This document shows positions 52,737-61,865 of a stretch of DNA of 64,000 bases, piece by piece; position 1 is the stretch's first letter; every line of letters starts with the position of its first letter. A program made the translations under genes and the position numbers. The DNA comes from Pseudalkalibacillus sp045920555 (lineage in GTDB: Bacteria; Bacillota; Bacilli; Bacillales; Fictibacillaceae): contig NZ_CP174509.1 of the NCBI RefSeq assembly GCF_045920555.1, forward strand, positions 4,588,001 through 4,652,000, given 5' to 3'. The notes beneath the pieces are model-generated. The model saw only the letters and a list, made by a program, of their open reading frames with translations, made no database searches and was not told the DNA's origin.

Positions 52737-53945
52737 TCATTTAGTATCTATTAGATAAGGTTTATTCCTTAAACCTGTCCGGCGGATGAACGATTCTACT
52801 TTGATATTGGCTTTCAGCTCAGGGAAATAGGTATCGTTCCACTCTTTTTCCATCCTTCTCCATTGTTCAGGATAGGTGCTATGGAATGACTCGCCAAATC
52901 CAAATATATCTGTCTTGTTTTCCTTTGCTTTTTCTATTGCTTTTGACAGTTCGCCTTTGATTTCCTTATTAACCTCTTGCTCAATACGTTTCAATGTAGC
53001 AGGATTGGTTAAATCCATTGCAACCTGGACCTCGCCTATTTTCCCCTCTGCTTTGACATGCACGTCAATCTCGGGCTTGCCGTTTTTAATCACCGGCTTC
53101 ACATTCGTGCTTTGCCTGATCATATTGTATACGACCGCCTCCTCATTTCCATTCCAATCAATGCTGATGGCAGTTTGCTTCACTTTATTCAAGAGAAAAA
53201 CGATGCCACGTGCAGTCTCTTCCCTTGCCCAATCGACCAGCTTATCGTTTTTGAATAATGCAATTCCTCCTGCCTGGATAACAGACTCTGGTTCAGTTTG
53301 CTGTATACTTGTTAATTTTTCTCCACCGTCTTCTCCAGTTACTTCAACACCTGTTATGACAGGTTCTTTCCCTTTCGTCGCAATTGCATCTATCACATGT
53401 CTAGTCTTGGCGTCAATGTTCTTTCCTGACATCATTTCACTAGTCTTCAGCATTTTGATCACTTTATCCGCAGGGATTTGATCAATAGGTGTCAGGGTAT
53501 TGATTACATCCACGGCCTTGGTTTTTTTGGCGATAATGATGGTAGTCGTCGTACGGAAGTTCGGGTCACGATCGAGAGCATCCAGCAGGTTGTTGATCCC
53601 CTCTTCTCTAGCCAGTTCCTCTCCAATCACTACGACACTCGTATGTGCATAATAAAGTCTTCTAGAAACTTTTGCCGAGATATCACGACTGAGCCCGACA
53701 AGATTCTTGTCTGTTGAGGTATAGACGGAAACAGGAGGACCGGCGCTCCCCTGGCCAATCTTGCTTCCAGCCACACTTCCAGGGTTGATGATTTGCAATG
53801 AACCTACATATTCTCCCTCTTCGTTCTTATCGATCCCGATCGCAGAAACCAGCGCCAGTTCATTCAATTCTATTTTGCTCCAGCATGCCGTTAACAAAAC
53901 AATAGAAAAGGCCGGTATAAGAACCAATCGGAGTTTTCGAATCAT
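52737..53945 (-). CDS. Spore germination lipoprotein, Ger(x)C family (C subunit)
   Basis: 402 residues. Lipoprotein signal LVLIPAFSIVLLTAC, then the conserved ELNELALVSAIGIDKNEEGEYVGSLQIINPG. The three-domain GerBC fold continues to EKEWNDTYFPELKANIKVESFIRRTGL near the end. It is the accessory lipoprotein of the receptor complex. It overlaps the gerA-type gene by ATGA (53942-53945), so A and C are translated together. In this operon C precedes B, as in gerK-like and several other Bacillus receptors. Confidence 0.92.
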   Translation of the reverse strand: MIRKLRLVLIPAFSIVLLTACWSKIELNELALVSAIGIDKNEEGEYVGSLQIINPGSVAGSKIGQGSAGPPVSVYTSTDKNLVGLSRDISAKVSRRLYYAHTSVVVIGEELAREEGINNLLDALDRDPNFRTTTTIIIAKKTKAVDVINTLTPIDQIPADKVIKMLKTSEMMSGKNIDAKTRHVIDAIATKGKEPVITGVEVTGEDGGEKLTSIQQTEPESVIQAGGIALFKNDKLVDWAREETARGIVFLLNKVKQTAISIDWNGNEEAVVYNMIRQSTNVKPVIKNGKPEIDVHVKAEGKIGEVQVAMDLTNPATLKRIEQEVNKEIKGELSKAIEKAKENKTDIFGFGESFHSTYPEQWRRMEKEWNDTYFPELKANIKVESFIRRTGLRNKPYLIDTK

Positions 53946-55567
53946 GGTTGATCACCCTGGTCATTTTTGGTTTTCAGCGATCGGCTTGTAGGAGGTCCTG
54001 GTTTTTGATTACCTCCTTGCCTTTGATTGTTCTGATTTCCGATCAAACGGGGTCGCTGTTTAAAAGACCATAACGGAGCACGGACGATAGTATCCCCCAA
54101 GTTTGACAGAGTCAACGGGGCCAGCGGTGACATATATGGAACTCCAAATGACCTCAAACTACATAAATGGACGAGCATGAAGATGAACAATAATGCTATT
54201 CCATAAAACCCGAATGTAGCTGCCGACAACATGAAGATAAAACGGATCAATCTGGCAGAAATCGCAATCGCATAAGATGGAGTAGAAAAGCTGGCAATAG
54301 CCGTGATTGATACGATGATGACCATTGCAGGTGAAACGATACCTGCTTCTACCGCTGCCTGTCCGATGACAAGAGCACCAACAATGGATACGGTCGACCC
54401 GATTGCCTTCGGCAGACGTATGCCCGCCTCTCTGAGAATCTCGAAGGTCACTTCCATCAATAGCGCTTCCACAACGGCTGGAAAGGGTACGGCTTCTCTC
54501 TGGGCAGCAAGGGCAATGATGAGCCTTGTCGGGACCATTTCCTGATGGAAGGTAGTCACCGCAATATATAACGCCGGTGCAATAAGAGATATAACAAAGG
54601 TCAATACTCTTAAAAAGCGGATGGAGGTCGAAATATCAAATCGAGCATAATAGTCCTCAACTGCTTGGAAAAATTGGATGAATACAGCAGGTGCAAGTAA
54701 AACGAAGGGTGTTCCATCCACAAGGATCGCTATTCTTCCCTCAAGGACATTACCTGCAACAGTATCTGGCCTTTCTGTATGATACAGTGTCGGAAAAGTC
54801 GTCAATGTCTGATCTTCTATCAATTGTTCGATGTAACCCGATTCCAGAATGCTGTCAACATCTATTTTTTTTAATCGGGCTCTCACCTCATTGACGATTT
54901 CTTCATTCGCGATCCCATTCAAATACATGATCGAGACACTCGTTTGGGTCATACTTCCGATTTTCATCGTTTCAACCCATAGGTTAGGATTTTGAATTCT
55001 ACGTCTTATCAAGGATATATTTGTTTGAATCGATTCGGTAAAGCCATCTCTCGGTCCACGAATGGATACTTCAGTAGGCGGCTCTTCAACATTCCTTTTT
55101 TTACCCCCTCTTGTATCGATCACCATAACCTTGGCAACGTCATCAACAAACAAGATTGTGTTACCAGCCATCAACAGCAGAAAAACTTCCTTCCAATTGG
55201 AAAGCTGTTTCACTTCCCCTATGGAGACGACCTCAGCAAAAATTCTTTCAAATAGTCCTTGCTTATCCTTTTTACCTTCTGGCTGCGGATCTATATTCTG
55301 GAAAACGGAATCGACTACAAATTTATTTACTGTAGGATTGTCTACTAGACCATCAATATAAACGGCAGTCATGTTAACAATATCATTCCCTTTCAAGGGA
55401 CGAATGATAAGGTCGGAACTATTGCCTGTGATTGTTCGTATCTGCTCGATATTTTCTTTCAGATTCTCACTGATTTCATCGTCTGGAAGATTGAACGTGC
55501 GAATTTCCTTTTCGGCTTGTGATTTCTTTTGTTTGCGTTTTATTTTCCGGCGTATTTTGATTGGCAT
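53942..55567 (-). CDS. Spore germination protein, GerAA family (A subunit)
   Basis: 541 residues. A very basic N-terminus (MPIKIRRKIKRKQKK) and soluble domain (about 25-270) precede the membrane part, with about five helices (VLTFVISLIAPALYIAVTTF, STVSIVGALVIGQAAVEAGIVSPAMVIIVSITAIASF). A proline/glutamine-rich tail follows. Family motifs present: LLMAGNTILFVDDV, RGPRDGFTESIQTNISLIRRRI, NPNLWVETMKIG and GRIAILVDGTPFVLLAP. First gene of the operon; GAGG is seen before the ATG. Upstream TGAATT with CAACTAT at about 18 bp is a possible sigma-G promoter (weak). Confidence 0.93.
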   Translation of the reverse strand: MPIKIRRKIKRKQKKSQAEKEIRTFNLPDDEISENLKENIEQIRTITGNSSDLIIRPLKGNDIVNMTAVYIDGLVDNPTVNKFVVDSVFQNIDPQPEGKKDKQGLFERIFAEVVSIGEVKQLSNWKEVFLLLMAGNTILFVDDVAKVMVIDTRGGKKRNVEEPPTEVSIRGPRDGFTESIQTNISLIRRRIQNPNLWVETMKIGSMTQTSVSIMYLNGIANEEIVNEVRARLKKIDVDSILESGYIEQLIEDQTLTTFPTLYHTERPDTVAGNVLEGRIAILVDGTPFVLLAPAVFIQFFQAVEDYYARFDISTSIRFLRVLTFVISLIAPALYIAVTTFHQEMVPTRLIIALAAQREAVPFPAVVEALLMEVTFEILREAGIRLPKAIGSTVSIVGALVIGQAAVEAGIVSPAMVIIVSITAIASFSTPSYAIAISARLIRFIFMLSAATFGFYGIALLFIFMLVHLCSLRSFGVPYMSPLAPLTLSNLGDTIVRAPLWSFKQRPRLIGNQNNQRQGGNQKPGPPTSRSLKTKNDQGDQP

Positions 55568-55680
55568 GATGAAAAACCTCGTTGTTTTTAGTCATTCATT
55601 ATTTTTAAACAATAGTTGGGCGAATCTTCTCGAAGTAATTCAAAAGGATTTGGAAAAGCTAAAAAGAGGAGTGATGCGAA

Positions 55681-55917
55681 ATGAAGCCAACCTGGATTGC
55701 AGTCCTTACAATAGGAATATTGCTGGGCTTTTCAATATGTATGGATATTTTTCTAGGTGTAGCAGTTAAAGAAGCTGTAGATAATGCGATCAATCCATTC
55801 AGGGTCATGGAATTTGTAGAAGTTTCTATATTGATCCTGCTGACAGCTGTGCTTTTTTTAAAACCACTCGCACAATGGATTTTAAAAAAATACAAACCTT
55901 CTTATACAAATAAATAA
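55681..55917 (+). CDS. Small two-helix membrane protein divergent from the ger operon
   Basis: 78 residues with two hydrophobic segments (WIAVLTIGILLGFSICMDIF at about 5-24; VEVSILILLTAVLFLKPLA at about 46-64) and a basic C-terminus (KKYKPSYTNK). GAGGAGTGATGCGAA precedes the ATG, a good ribosome site. I do not recognise the family. Small membrane proteins are found near ger operons in several Bacillaceae, and its divergent start 113 bases from gerA makes shared sporulation control plausible, but this is inference. Confidence 0.6.
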   Translation: MKPTWIAVLTIGILLGFSICMDIFLGVAVKEAVDNAINPFRVMEFVEVSILILLTAVLFLKPLAQWILKKYKPSYTNK

Positions 55918-55928
55918 AAAACAGATCT

Positions 55929-55959
55929 GCCCATCTCCTTTGTCAAAGGAAGAATGGGC
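55929..55959 (-). terminator. Terminator between the convergent small genes
   Basis: GCCCATCTCCTTT pairs with AAAGGAAGAATGGGC (two mismatches), and AACAG/CTGTT may extend the stem. On the minus strand it is followed by CTGTTTTTTATTT, so it mainly serves the zinc-finger gene. Confidence 0.65.
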
Positions 55960-55971
55960 TCTCCTGTTGTT

Positions 55972-56148
55972 CTATTCCAATGTCCGGTTGTTCTCATCTA
56001 CTTGAAAAAGGTGATCTGGTTCCGGTCTTTCTCCAGAAGTGAAAATGCCGTCACCACCACATACTGTACAGCTGTATTGCCAGTTTTCATCATCTGCCAG
56101 GAGGCCGCTTCCGTCACAAGCTTTACATAATTGGTTCCGATCAACCAT
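55972..56148 (-). CDS. Small DnaJ-type zinc-finger protein
   Basis: 58 residues (MVDRNQLCKACDGSGLLADD). Two CxxCxGxG-type knuckles, CKACDGSG and CTVCGGDG, can bind a single zinc, as in the cysteine-rich domain of DnaJ but without a J domain. A role in protein folding or redox cannot be assigned. ATG 56148 is placed 9 bases after AAGGA; the in-frame ATG at 56157 is too close to that site. Convergent with the small membrane-protein gene. Confidence 0.6.
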   Translation of the reverse strand: MVDRNQLCKACDGSGLLADDENWQYSCTVCGGDGIFTSGERPEPDHLFQVDENNRTLE

Positions 56149-56182
56149 GGATTTCATTCCTTTCTCAAATTCCTTTTATTTT

Positions 56183-56505
56183 GGCTTTGTAAAAGAGTGA
56201 TGTTGATTTTTTCCGAGACACTCCTACGGGAAAAGCGAGCCAGGCAAGACCCCGCAGCTTGGATGCAGAGAAGTGATGTCCAGCTCAGCGACCAGTCACT
56301 TGGATCACATCAAACTTCCTGCGGCGGCAACACACTGATTTTACATCTTATGTGTGAGCCCACGCAGAACCGAACTTTGTTTGGTTCGAGCCTCCACGTC
56401 AGTTTTCCAGTGACCTACGTGACTAAGCGAGTCGCTTCCGCTTTTCTTCAGCCCGCGGAAAGAGGGTGAATTTTGCATATATCAACAATGAGCTTTAACA
56501 GAGCC
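56183..56505. mobile_element. MITE-like element (323 bp) with 8 bp target duplication
   Basis: The ends GGCTTTGT and CTTTAACAGAGCC are near inverted repeats. The element is flanked on both sides by TTTATTTT (56175-56182 and 56506-56513), a clear target-site duplication. Interior motifs are GACACTCCTACGGGAAAAGC, GCGGAAAGAGGGTGAATTTT and ATATATCAACA. There is no transposase frame. The right-hand duplication includes part of the aconitase stop codon, so it inserted directly at the end of that gene. Confidence 0.8.
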
Positions 56506-56511
56506 TTTATT

Positions 56512-58458
56512 TTAATGTTGTCGGTCTCTCTCCCAGTTGATCAGTCCACCTTTCAGCATGATATCAACTTGACGTGCTGACATGGTATGGACAGCTCTTA
56601 CTTCCTTTTCTTTCTCTTTTAAAGTCAAGGTAAGTTCTTTTCCTTCCTTAAGTTGTGTCCTCAGATTTTTCAGTTGGATGATGTCGTCTTCCTCTAACAG
56701 ATCATAATCTGCTTCATTTTTGAACGTAAGCGGCAGCACACCGAAGTTCACGAGGTTTTGCCAATGAATCCGCGCAAAGTCTTTGACTAATGCAACTCGT
56801 AATCCTAGGAACCTTGGTGCAAGGGCAGCGTGTTCCCGGCTTGAACCTTGTCCGTAGTTGAAGCCGCCTACAATCGCATGGCCACCAAGCTTCTGGATTT
56901 CCATTGCGCGGTTATAGTAGGTTTCATCAATGATTTCAAAAGTGAATTTACTGATTTCGGGCAGATTGCTTCGGTAAGGAAGGACCCTGGCACCACCAGC
57001 TAAAATTTCATCCGTAGAGATGTTATCTTTCATTTTCAGCAAAATTGGAAGCTCCATCTCATCAGGCAGTTTATCCATTTCAGGAATCGATGCAATATTC
57101 GGGCCTTTCACAAGTTCGACCTTCTTAGCTTCTTCAGGTGGAAGTGGTTTATTCAATAACGCATCATCTACCGTCGGATGGTCAGGGTCTTTCACTTTTG
57201 GATACTTCATATCCAATGTCCTTGGGTCAGTGATTTTCCCTGTCAATGCTGAAGCGGCTGCTGTTTCTGGGCTGCATAAGAACACGCTGTCCTCTCTCGT
57301 CCCGGAACGTCCTGGAAAATTACGCGGTGTCGTCCGTAAACTATTCCGGCCGGTAGCAGGGGCCTGCCCCATTCCGATACAACCGTTACATCCAGCTTGA
57401 TGCAACCTTCCTCCAGCAGTCAGAAGACTTCCAATATAACCATCGTCGACAAGGTCAGTCAGCATTTGCCGTGACGTCGGATTGATGTCGAATGAAACCC
57501 CATCTGCAACCTTTCTTCCTTTCATCATTTCGGCAACAATGGCAAAATCACGATAACCAGGATTAGCAGATGATCCGATATAGGATTGATAAATCGGTTC
57601 TCCTGCTACTTCCCTGACAGGTACAACATTACCGGGGCTGGATGGTTTTGCAATCATCGGCTCAAGTTCTGATAGATCGATTTCCTCTTGAATATCATAC
57701 TCTGCGTCCTTATCAGCTAAAAGCTCCACCCAATCATTATCCCTGTTTTGGCTCTTCAAAAACCGCTTCACTTCATCATCAGATGGAAAAACGGTTGTCG
57801 TTGCACCAAGCTCAGCACCCATGTTGGCGATGACGTGACGGTCCATCGTACTTAAATCCTTAAGCCCAGGACCATAGTACTCGATGATTTTTCCAACTCC
57901 GCCTTTTACATCATGACGGCGGAGCAGTTCAAGAATGACATCCTTAGCGCTCACCCAATCGGGGAGTTTTCCAGACAATCTGATCCCCCAGATTTGAGGC
58001 ATTTTGATATAGATCGGTTCTCCTGCAATCGCCATCGCTACATCAATTCCACCAGCTCCCATGGCAAGCATGCCCATACAACCGTTCGCGCACGTATGGC
58101 TGTCAGACCCTAATAAGGTTTTACCTGGTATAGCTAGCCGCTGCATATGAACCGGATGACTGACTCCATTACCAGGGCGGCTGTAAAATAAACCGAAGCG
58201 CTTTGTCGCACTTTGTAAGAACAAATGATCATCCGGATTTTTGCTATCCTCCTGAATGATATTGTGATCGACATATTGCGCTGACACTTCCGTTTTTGCA
58301 CGATCGAGTTTCATTGCTTCAAGTTCAAGCATCACCATAGTACCGGTTGCATCCTGGGTAAGTGTTTGATCGATTTTCAGACCGATTTCGTTACCCGGTT
58401 TCATCTCGCCTGATATCAAGTGATCTTTAATTAATTTTTGGGAAACGTTCAAAGCCAT
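56512..58458 (-). CDS. acnA: Aconitate hydratase, Aquifex/short type
   Basis: 648 residues from ATG 58458 (GGGGGGAG ahead). Iron-sulfur and substrate motifs: LLGSDSHTCANGCMGMLAMGAGG (about 120-142), AGCNGCIGMGQAPATG with two cluster cysteines (about 362-377) and the swivel-domain GGFNYGQGSSREHAALAPRFLG (about 540-561). It isomerises citrate and isocitrate. Bacillus CitB is about 900 residues, so this is a different aconitase branch (the Aquifex/mitochondrial-like type) and is likely an additional copy rather than the main TCA enzyme. Stop codon lies at the edge of a MITE. Confidence 0.88.
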   Translation of the reverse strand: MALNVSQKLIKDHLISGEMKPGNEIGLKIDQTLTQDATGTMVMLELEAMKLDRAKTEVSAQYVDHNIIQEDSKNPDDHLFLQSATKRFGLFYSRPGNGVSHPVHMQRLAIPGKTLLGSDSHTCANGCMGMLAMGAGGIDVAMAIAGEPIYIKMPQIWGIRLSGKLPDWVSAKDVILELLRRHDVKGGVGKIIEYYGPGLKDLSTMDRHVIANMGAELGATTTVFPSDDEVKRFLKSQNRDNDWVELLADKDAEYDIQEEIDLSELEPMIAKPSSPGNVVPVREVAGEPIYQSYIGSSANPGYRDFAIVAEMMKGRKVADGVSFDINPTSRQMLTDLVDDGYIGSLLTAGGRLHQAGCNGCIGMGQAPATGRNSLRTTPRNFPGRSGTREDSVFLCSPETAAASALTGKITDPRTLDMKYPKVKDPDHPTVDDALLNKPLPPEEAKKVELVKGPNIASIPEMDKLPDEMELPILLKMKDNISTDEILAGGARVLPYRSNLPEISKFTFEIIDETYYNRAMEIQKLGGHAIVGGFNYGQGSSREHAALAPRFLGLRVALVKDFARIHWQNLVNFGVLPLTFKNEADYDLLEEDDIIQLKNLRTQLKEGKELTLTLKEKEKEVRAVHTMSARQVDIMLKGGLINWERDRQH

Positions 58459-58616
58459 TTTTCTCCCCCCGTTCAAGATTTAGGTTAATTGATCCATATG
58501 TACCTAAATGTTAAGTTCTGTTATTTTGCGGAAAATATTCATTCAAAATCAATCAACCTTCTTACTTATGCAGTACCCCATTTAATTCCATTTCAACCGT
58601 TCATATTCCAGTAATA

Positions 58617-58648
58617 AAGCCATCCTCTATTGGTTGTGAGAATGGCTT
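58617..58648 (-). terminator. Terminator after the DUF2935 gene
   Basis: AGCCATTCTC pairs with GAGGATGGCT (one mismatch), followed by TTTATTA on the minus strand. It lies about 30 bases after the stop at 58677. Confidence 0.6.
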
Positions 58649-58676
58649 ATTGATCCATTTTTTGTATTTATATATT

Positions 58677-59471
58677 TCAGGCTTTCAAGCGTGGTTTTGT
58701 CGGATCGCATTTTGGTTGGGATAGATCAGATACTTCGGCTAGTTTCGTTAAATAATAACACTCCTCCCTCATCATATGATCTGCCATCAAGGGAGCAAAG
58801 GTACCCAGTGCTTTTTTGCTTAACTCCATTTCTTCGATTTCTTTAAGAAAATTCATGAACAGCTTCATTTCGAGAGAAACGTCATCATTGAACTTCTCCA
58901 ATGCTGGGAAAGTAGAAAGGTTTGTCCTCAAGAATCCGGCCAATTCAACCGCTTTCAAATAGAACGCCTCAAAGTCTTTTGTAAAACTGGCACTCTTCTC
59001 TTTGATTTTCTTTTCGATCAGATCCATATTATCAGAAATGGCACCAGCATGACCTACCGCATCCAACAGCCATATCAGGTGATGATGAAGCTCGTGGAGT
59101 GTCGGTGGAATTTCCCCTTTTTTCAGATAACGTAAAATCCGTAAATACTCTTCTAACTCATTGACCATGTGATTCAAGAAAGCCGGACCTAATCCGATTT
59201 TGATTTTACCGACCAAATGCCGCTTAATCAGATCAAGCTTAAACTCCCTTAATTTATTGCCCTCTTCTTCAGCTTGTTTGCTCAATGCAATCATATCTCC
59301 ATCCTTGACTCTGTTTAACAATTGATCGAAGGTCTTTATGAAGTTATTCGCTTGAGCGATCTCTTGTGTCTGATCCGGGGCCAGTGAGTCATGGATGAAG
59401 CGGGCGTGATCACCAAGTATCTGCAACCAGAAACTGTGTTCGAATTTCGCGGTTTTAGCAAAATCAGCCAT
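58677..59471 (-). CDS. DUF2935 domain protein (ferritin-like helical)
   Basis: 264 residues, nearly all helical. It begins AKFEHSFWLQILGDHARFIHDSL, and a second half repeats the pattern with ADHMMREECYYLTKLAEV. Glu/His pairs (EHSFW, DHARF, HELHHHLIW, HMMREE) are spaced as in di-metal ferritin-like bundles, which is what DUF2935 members look like; metal binding is inferred. GGGAGG precedes the ATG. Alone between terminators. Function unknown. Confidence 0.85.
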   Translation of the reverse strand: MADFAKTAKFEHSFWLQILGDHARFIHDSLAPDQTQEIAQANNFIKTFDQLLNRVKDGDMIALSKQAEEEGNKLREFKLDLIKRHLVGKIKIGLGPAFLNHMVNELEEYLRILRYLKKGEIPPTLHELHHHLIWLLDAVGHAGAISDNMDLIEKKIKEKSASFTKDFEAFYLKAVELAGFLRTNLSTFPALEKFNDDVSLEMKLFMNFLKEIEEMELSKKALGTFAPLMADHMMREECYYLTKLAEVSDLSQPKCDPTKPRLKA

Positions 59472-59581
59472 GCAACGTCCTCCCTTTAGATCCTCATAAA
59501 ATCATATCAATGAAGGATGGAATTTATGACGACTATAAAAAAATGACTCCAGCTGCGAAGCCGAAATCATTTTTCTAGATC

Positions 59582-59806
59582 CTATCTGGTTAAACCAGTA
59601 ATCTTTTTATCTCTTTCAATCCTTTCCTCTTGAGGAGCTAAATCGTATTTTTTCAGTAAATGGAATAACTCATTCAATTCTTCTTGAGTTGGATTACTAT
59701 TCAGGAAGTTTACACTGCTCATGTATAATTCGCCTGGTAAAAATGCCGATTGGGATTCCAATTTCTTCGTAACATCCTCTAAGGAATGGTCAATATTACA
59801 TGCCAT
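59582..59806 (-). CDS. Small hypothetical protein
   Basis: 74 residues (MACNIDHSLEDVTKKLESQS start), soluble, mostly helical and charged. AAAGGAGAAAACTTA in front of the ATG is a good ribosome site and supports that it is expressed. A pattern of Leu and Glu (QEELNELFHLLKKYDLAP) suggests a helical hairpin. I do not recognise it. Confidence 0.55.
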   Translation of the reverse strand: MACNIDHSLEDVTKKLESQSAFLPGELYMSSVNFLNSNPTQEELNELFHLLKKYDLAPQEERIERDKKITGLTR

Positions 59807-60044
59807 TAAGTTTTCTCCTTTCTTCTCAGTTAATAATTTTTGTGTTTTTCACAATAGCAATCTTCCTTTAAAAATACAATAAATAAAAATTTAATATTGA
59901 AATAAATTTACAGAACATGCTATTATTTAATAAAGTTCATAGATCTGTAACATTTTTGATACGAGATAGCGACCCTGTCATCGGTTAAAAATAGTACATA
60001 GTTTTGAAAGCGATTTACTGTTGGTCTGATAGTAGCGGAACCTG

Positions 60045-60125
60045 CTAAATACTAACTGTCGATCTCCCTAATGGAGAATACCTTAATGGGATTCTCTGTT
60101 GGTAGATGGGCAGTTTTTATTTTGT
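60045..60125 (+). ncRNA. Possible structured RNA with terminator-like 3' end
   Basis: AACTGTCGATCT pairs with AGATGGGCAGTT (one wobble, one mismatch) around an inner hairpin (GAGAAT / ATTCTC). The stem is followed by TTTTTATTTT. Upstream, TAGCGGAACCTGCTA forms another small hairpin (about 60032-60047). No named riboswitch consensus fits. It lies between the 74-residue gene and the MITE before the OFA transporter. The remainder of 59807-60044 shows nothing I can support. Confidence 0.3.
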
Positions 60126-60206
60126 CTTCGAATTTTTACGATTTTCGGCGTTCAGGTGGAGTGCTATTACGGAATTGACCAAAACAACAAAGAACATTTA
60201 AAACGT

Positions 60207-60503
60207 AGACTTTGTTAAATAGTCATGTTGATAATTTTCTATAGCGAAATTCGCGACACTACAACGGGAAAAACGAGTAAGGTGACCCAGCGACCTACAA
60301 TTTAAGGATCTTCGACTAACACCCACCACGTCCTTTGGTGAACGTCGAAGCCAGCATAAGGAAAGCTTCTAAGAAATCTCATCGCAGACACGAAAATGAT
60401 TTCATTTTTGTGTTGAGGTCCAAGTGCAAGTGAGGAGGCTTGCGTATCGCCCGCGGAAAGGGAGTTAATTTCCAAAAAATCAACAGTGAAATTTAACAGA
60501 GCC
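60207..60503. mobile_element. MITE-like element (about 297 bp) upstream of the OFA transporter
   Basis: Ends GACTTTGTTAAA and TTTAACAGAGCC are near inverted repeats. The interior shares CGCGACACT, ACGGGAAAAACGAG, CCCGCGGAAAGGGAGTTAAT and AAAAAATCAACA with the copy at 56183-56505. Flanks AAAACGTA and AAAAAGTA could be an aged target duplication (one mismatch). It ends 23 bases before the transporter start, so it may supply or block its promoter. Confidence 0.7.
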
Positions 60504-60526
60504 AAAAAGTAAAGGGGATGAATGTG

Positions 60527-61795
60527 ATGAAAAAGACGAAAAACAGATGGCTCATTGCTGCTTCAGCTGTTGGTATACATATTTCCATCGGTTCTGTGTA
60601 TGCTTGGAGCAATTTTACGAATCCGTTGATCAATGAGTTTGGGTGGTCAGCAAAACAAGTACAATTTACATTTAGTCTAGCCATTTTATTCTTAGGATTA
60701 TCTGCAGCCTTTCTTGGGCATTTTGTGGAAAAGCATGGACCTAAAAAAGCGGGTCTACTTGCCTCGATCTTTTTCGGAGTTGGGATCTTCGGCTCTGGAT
60801 TTGCGGTCAATATCGGTTCCCTCCCACTGTTATATTTATTTTATGGTGTCCTTGGTGGAATCGGTTTAGGTGTGGGTTATATCGCTCCGGTCTCAACCCT
60901 TGTCAAATGGTTTCCGGATCGCCGAGGAATGGCAACAGGTCTTGCGATCATGGGCTTTGGATTTGCAGCGGCAATCTCTAGTCCAGTTATGGATACATTG
61001 ATCAAATCTGTGGGGACAGCAAATACATTCTTTATTTTGGGTGTCTCCTATTTTATCGTTATGGCAGCTTCATCTTTATATCTAGAAAAACCTGCTGTAG
61101 ATTGGGAGCCGGAAGGATTCAAGGAAAAGATCAAATCAGGAAAAACCAAAATTGCACAAGATATTTCTCAATTGACGGCTAATGAAGCGATCAAGACACC
61201 TCGATTCTATTATTTATGGGTGATGTTATTCATCAATGTTACATGTGGGATCGCGATCTTATCTGCAGCTAAACCTTTAGCTGAGGAAAGTGTCGGTTTA
61301 TCAACTGTTGAAGCAGCTGCTCTGGTGGGTGTACTGGGGTTATTCAATGGATTAGGTCGTATCGGTTGGGCTTCTATTTCAGACTATATCGGACGCCCGA
61401 ATACGTATACAACATTCTTCGTCTTACAAATCATGCTTTTCGCACTATTACCGCATACATCGTCAGTGATATTGTTCCAAGTGATGCTGGCCATCGTCTA
61501 TACGTGCTATGGGGGAGGATTCGCATCGATCCCTGCATTTATCGGAGATTTGTTTGGCACTAAACAGCTTGGTGCTATCCATGGGTATATTTTAACAGCA
61601 TGGGCCGCAGCTGGTTTAGCAGGTCCGATGTTCGCAGCATGGATGAAAGATACTACCCAAAGCTACGCAACAAGCTTGACGTTTTTTGCAGGTCTGTTTG
61701 TTATTGCCCTGATCGTTTCTCTAGTCGTAAGGAAAGATATCCGTAATGTCCGTGAAAGAAACGGGCTAGAAACTGGAAACAAAATCGCGGGCTAA
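60527..61795 (+). CDS. OFA-family MFS transporter (oxalate/formate antiporter-like)
   Basis: 422 residues with 12 membrane helices. The start RWLIAASAVGIHISIGSVYAWSNFTNPL and the motifs YGVLGGIGLGVGYIAPVSTLVKWFPDRRGMATGLAIMGFGFAAA are characteristic of the OFA family. The 60527 ATG is used because AAAGGGG is 9 bases ahead; an ATG three codons upstream is too close to it. The family exchanges oxalate and formate or moves related carboxylates. Upstream of a formate dehydrogenase-like gene, it may import or export formate or oxalate. Confidence 0.9.
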   Translation: MKKTKNRWLIAASAVGIHISIGSVYAWSNFTNPLINEFGWSAKQVQFTFSLAILFLGLSAAFLGHFVEKHGPKKAGLLASIFFGVGIFGSGFAVNIGSLPLLYLFYGVLGGIGLGVGYIAPVSTLVKWFPDRRGMATGLAIMGFGFAAAISSPVMDTLIKSVGTANTFFILGVSYFIVMAASSLYLEKPAVDWEPEGFKEKIKSGKTKIAQDISQLTANEAIKTPRFYYLWVMLFINVTCGIAILSAAKPLAEESVGLSTVEAAALVGVLGLFNGLGRIGWASISDYIGRPNTYTTFFVLQIMLFALLPHTSSVILFQVMLAIVYTCYGGGFASIPAFIGDLFGTKQLGAIHGYILTAWAAAGLAGPMFAAWMKDTTQSYATSLTFFAGLFVIALIVSLVVRKDIRNVRERNGLETGNKIAG

Positions 61796-61865
61796 ATTCT
61801 TTCATAAGCTGAGAGCGTGTGGTAAAATACGCTACATGTTAAAAACATTAAGGAAGTAGGAGCCA

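Noticed and set aside
54303..54545. 80-residue plus-strand open frame
   Set aside because: Antisense to the gerA-type gene and without a ribosome site.
60032..60047. Hammerhead ribozyme core (CTGATAG near hairpin)
   Set aside because: The required CUGANGA and GAAA core bases are not present.
60302..60505. 67-residue open frame on the minus strand
   Set aside because: Lies wholly in a MITE-like element and is not conserved between copies.
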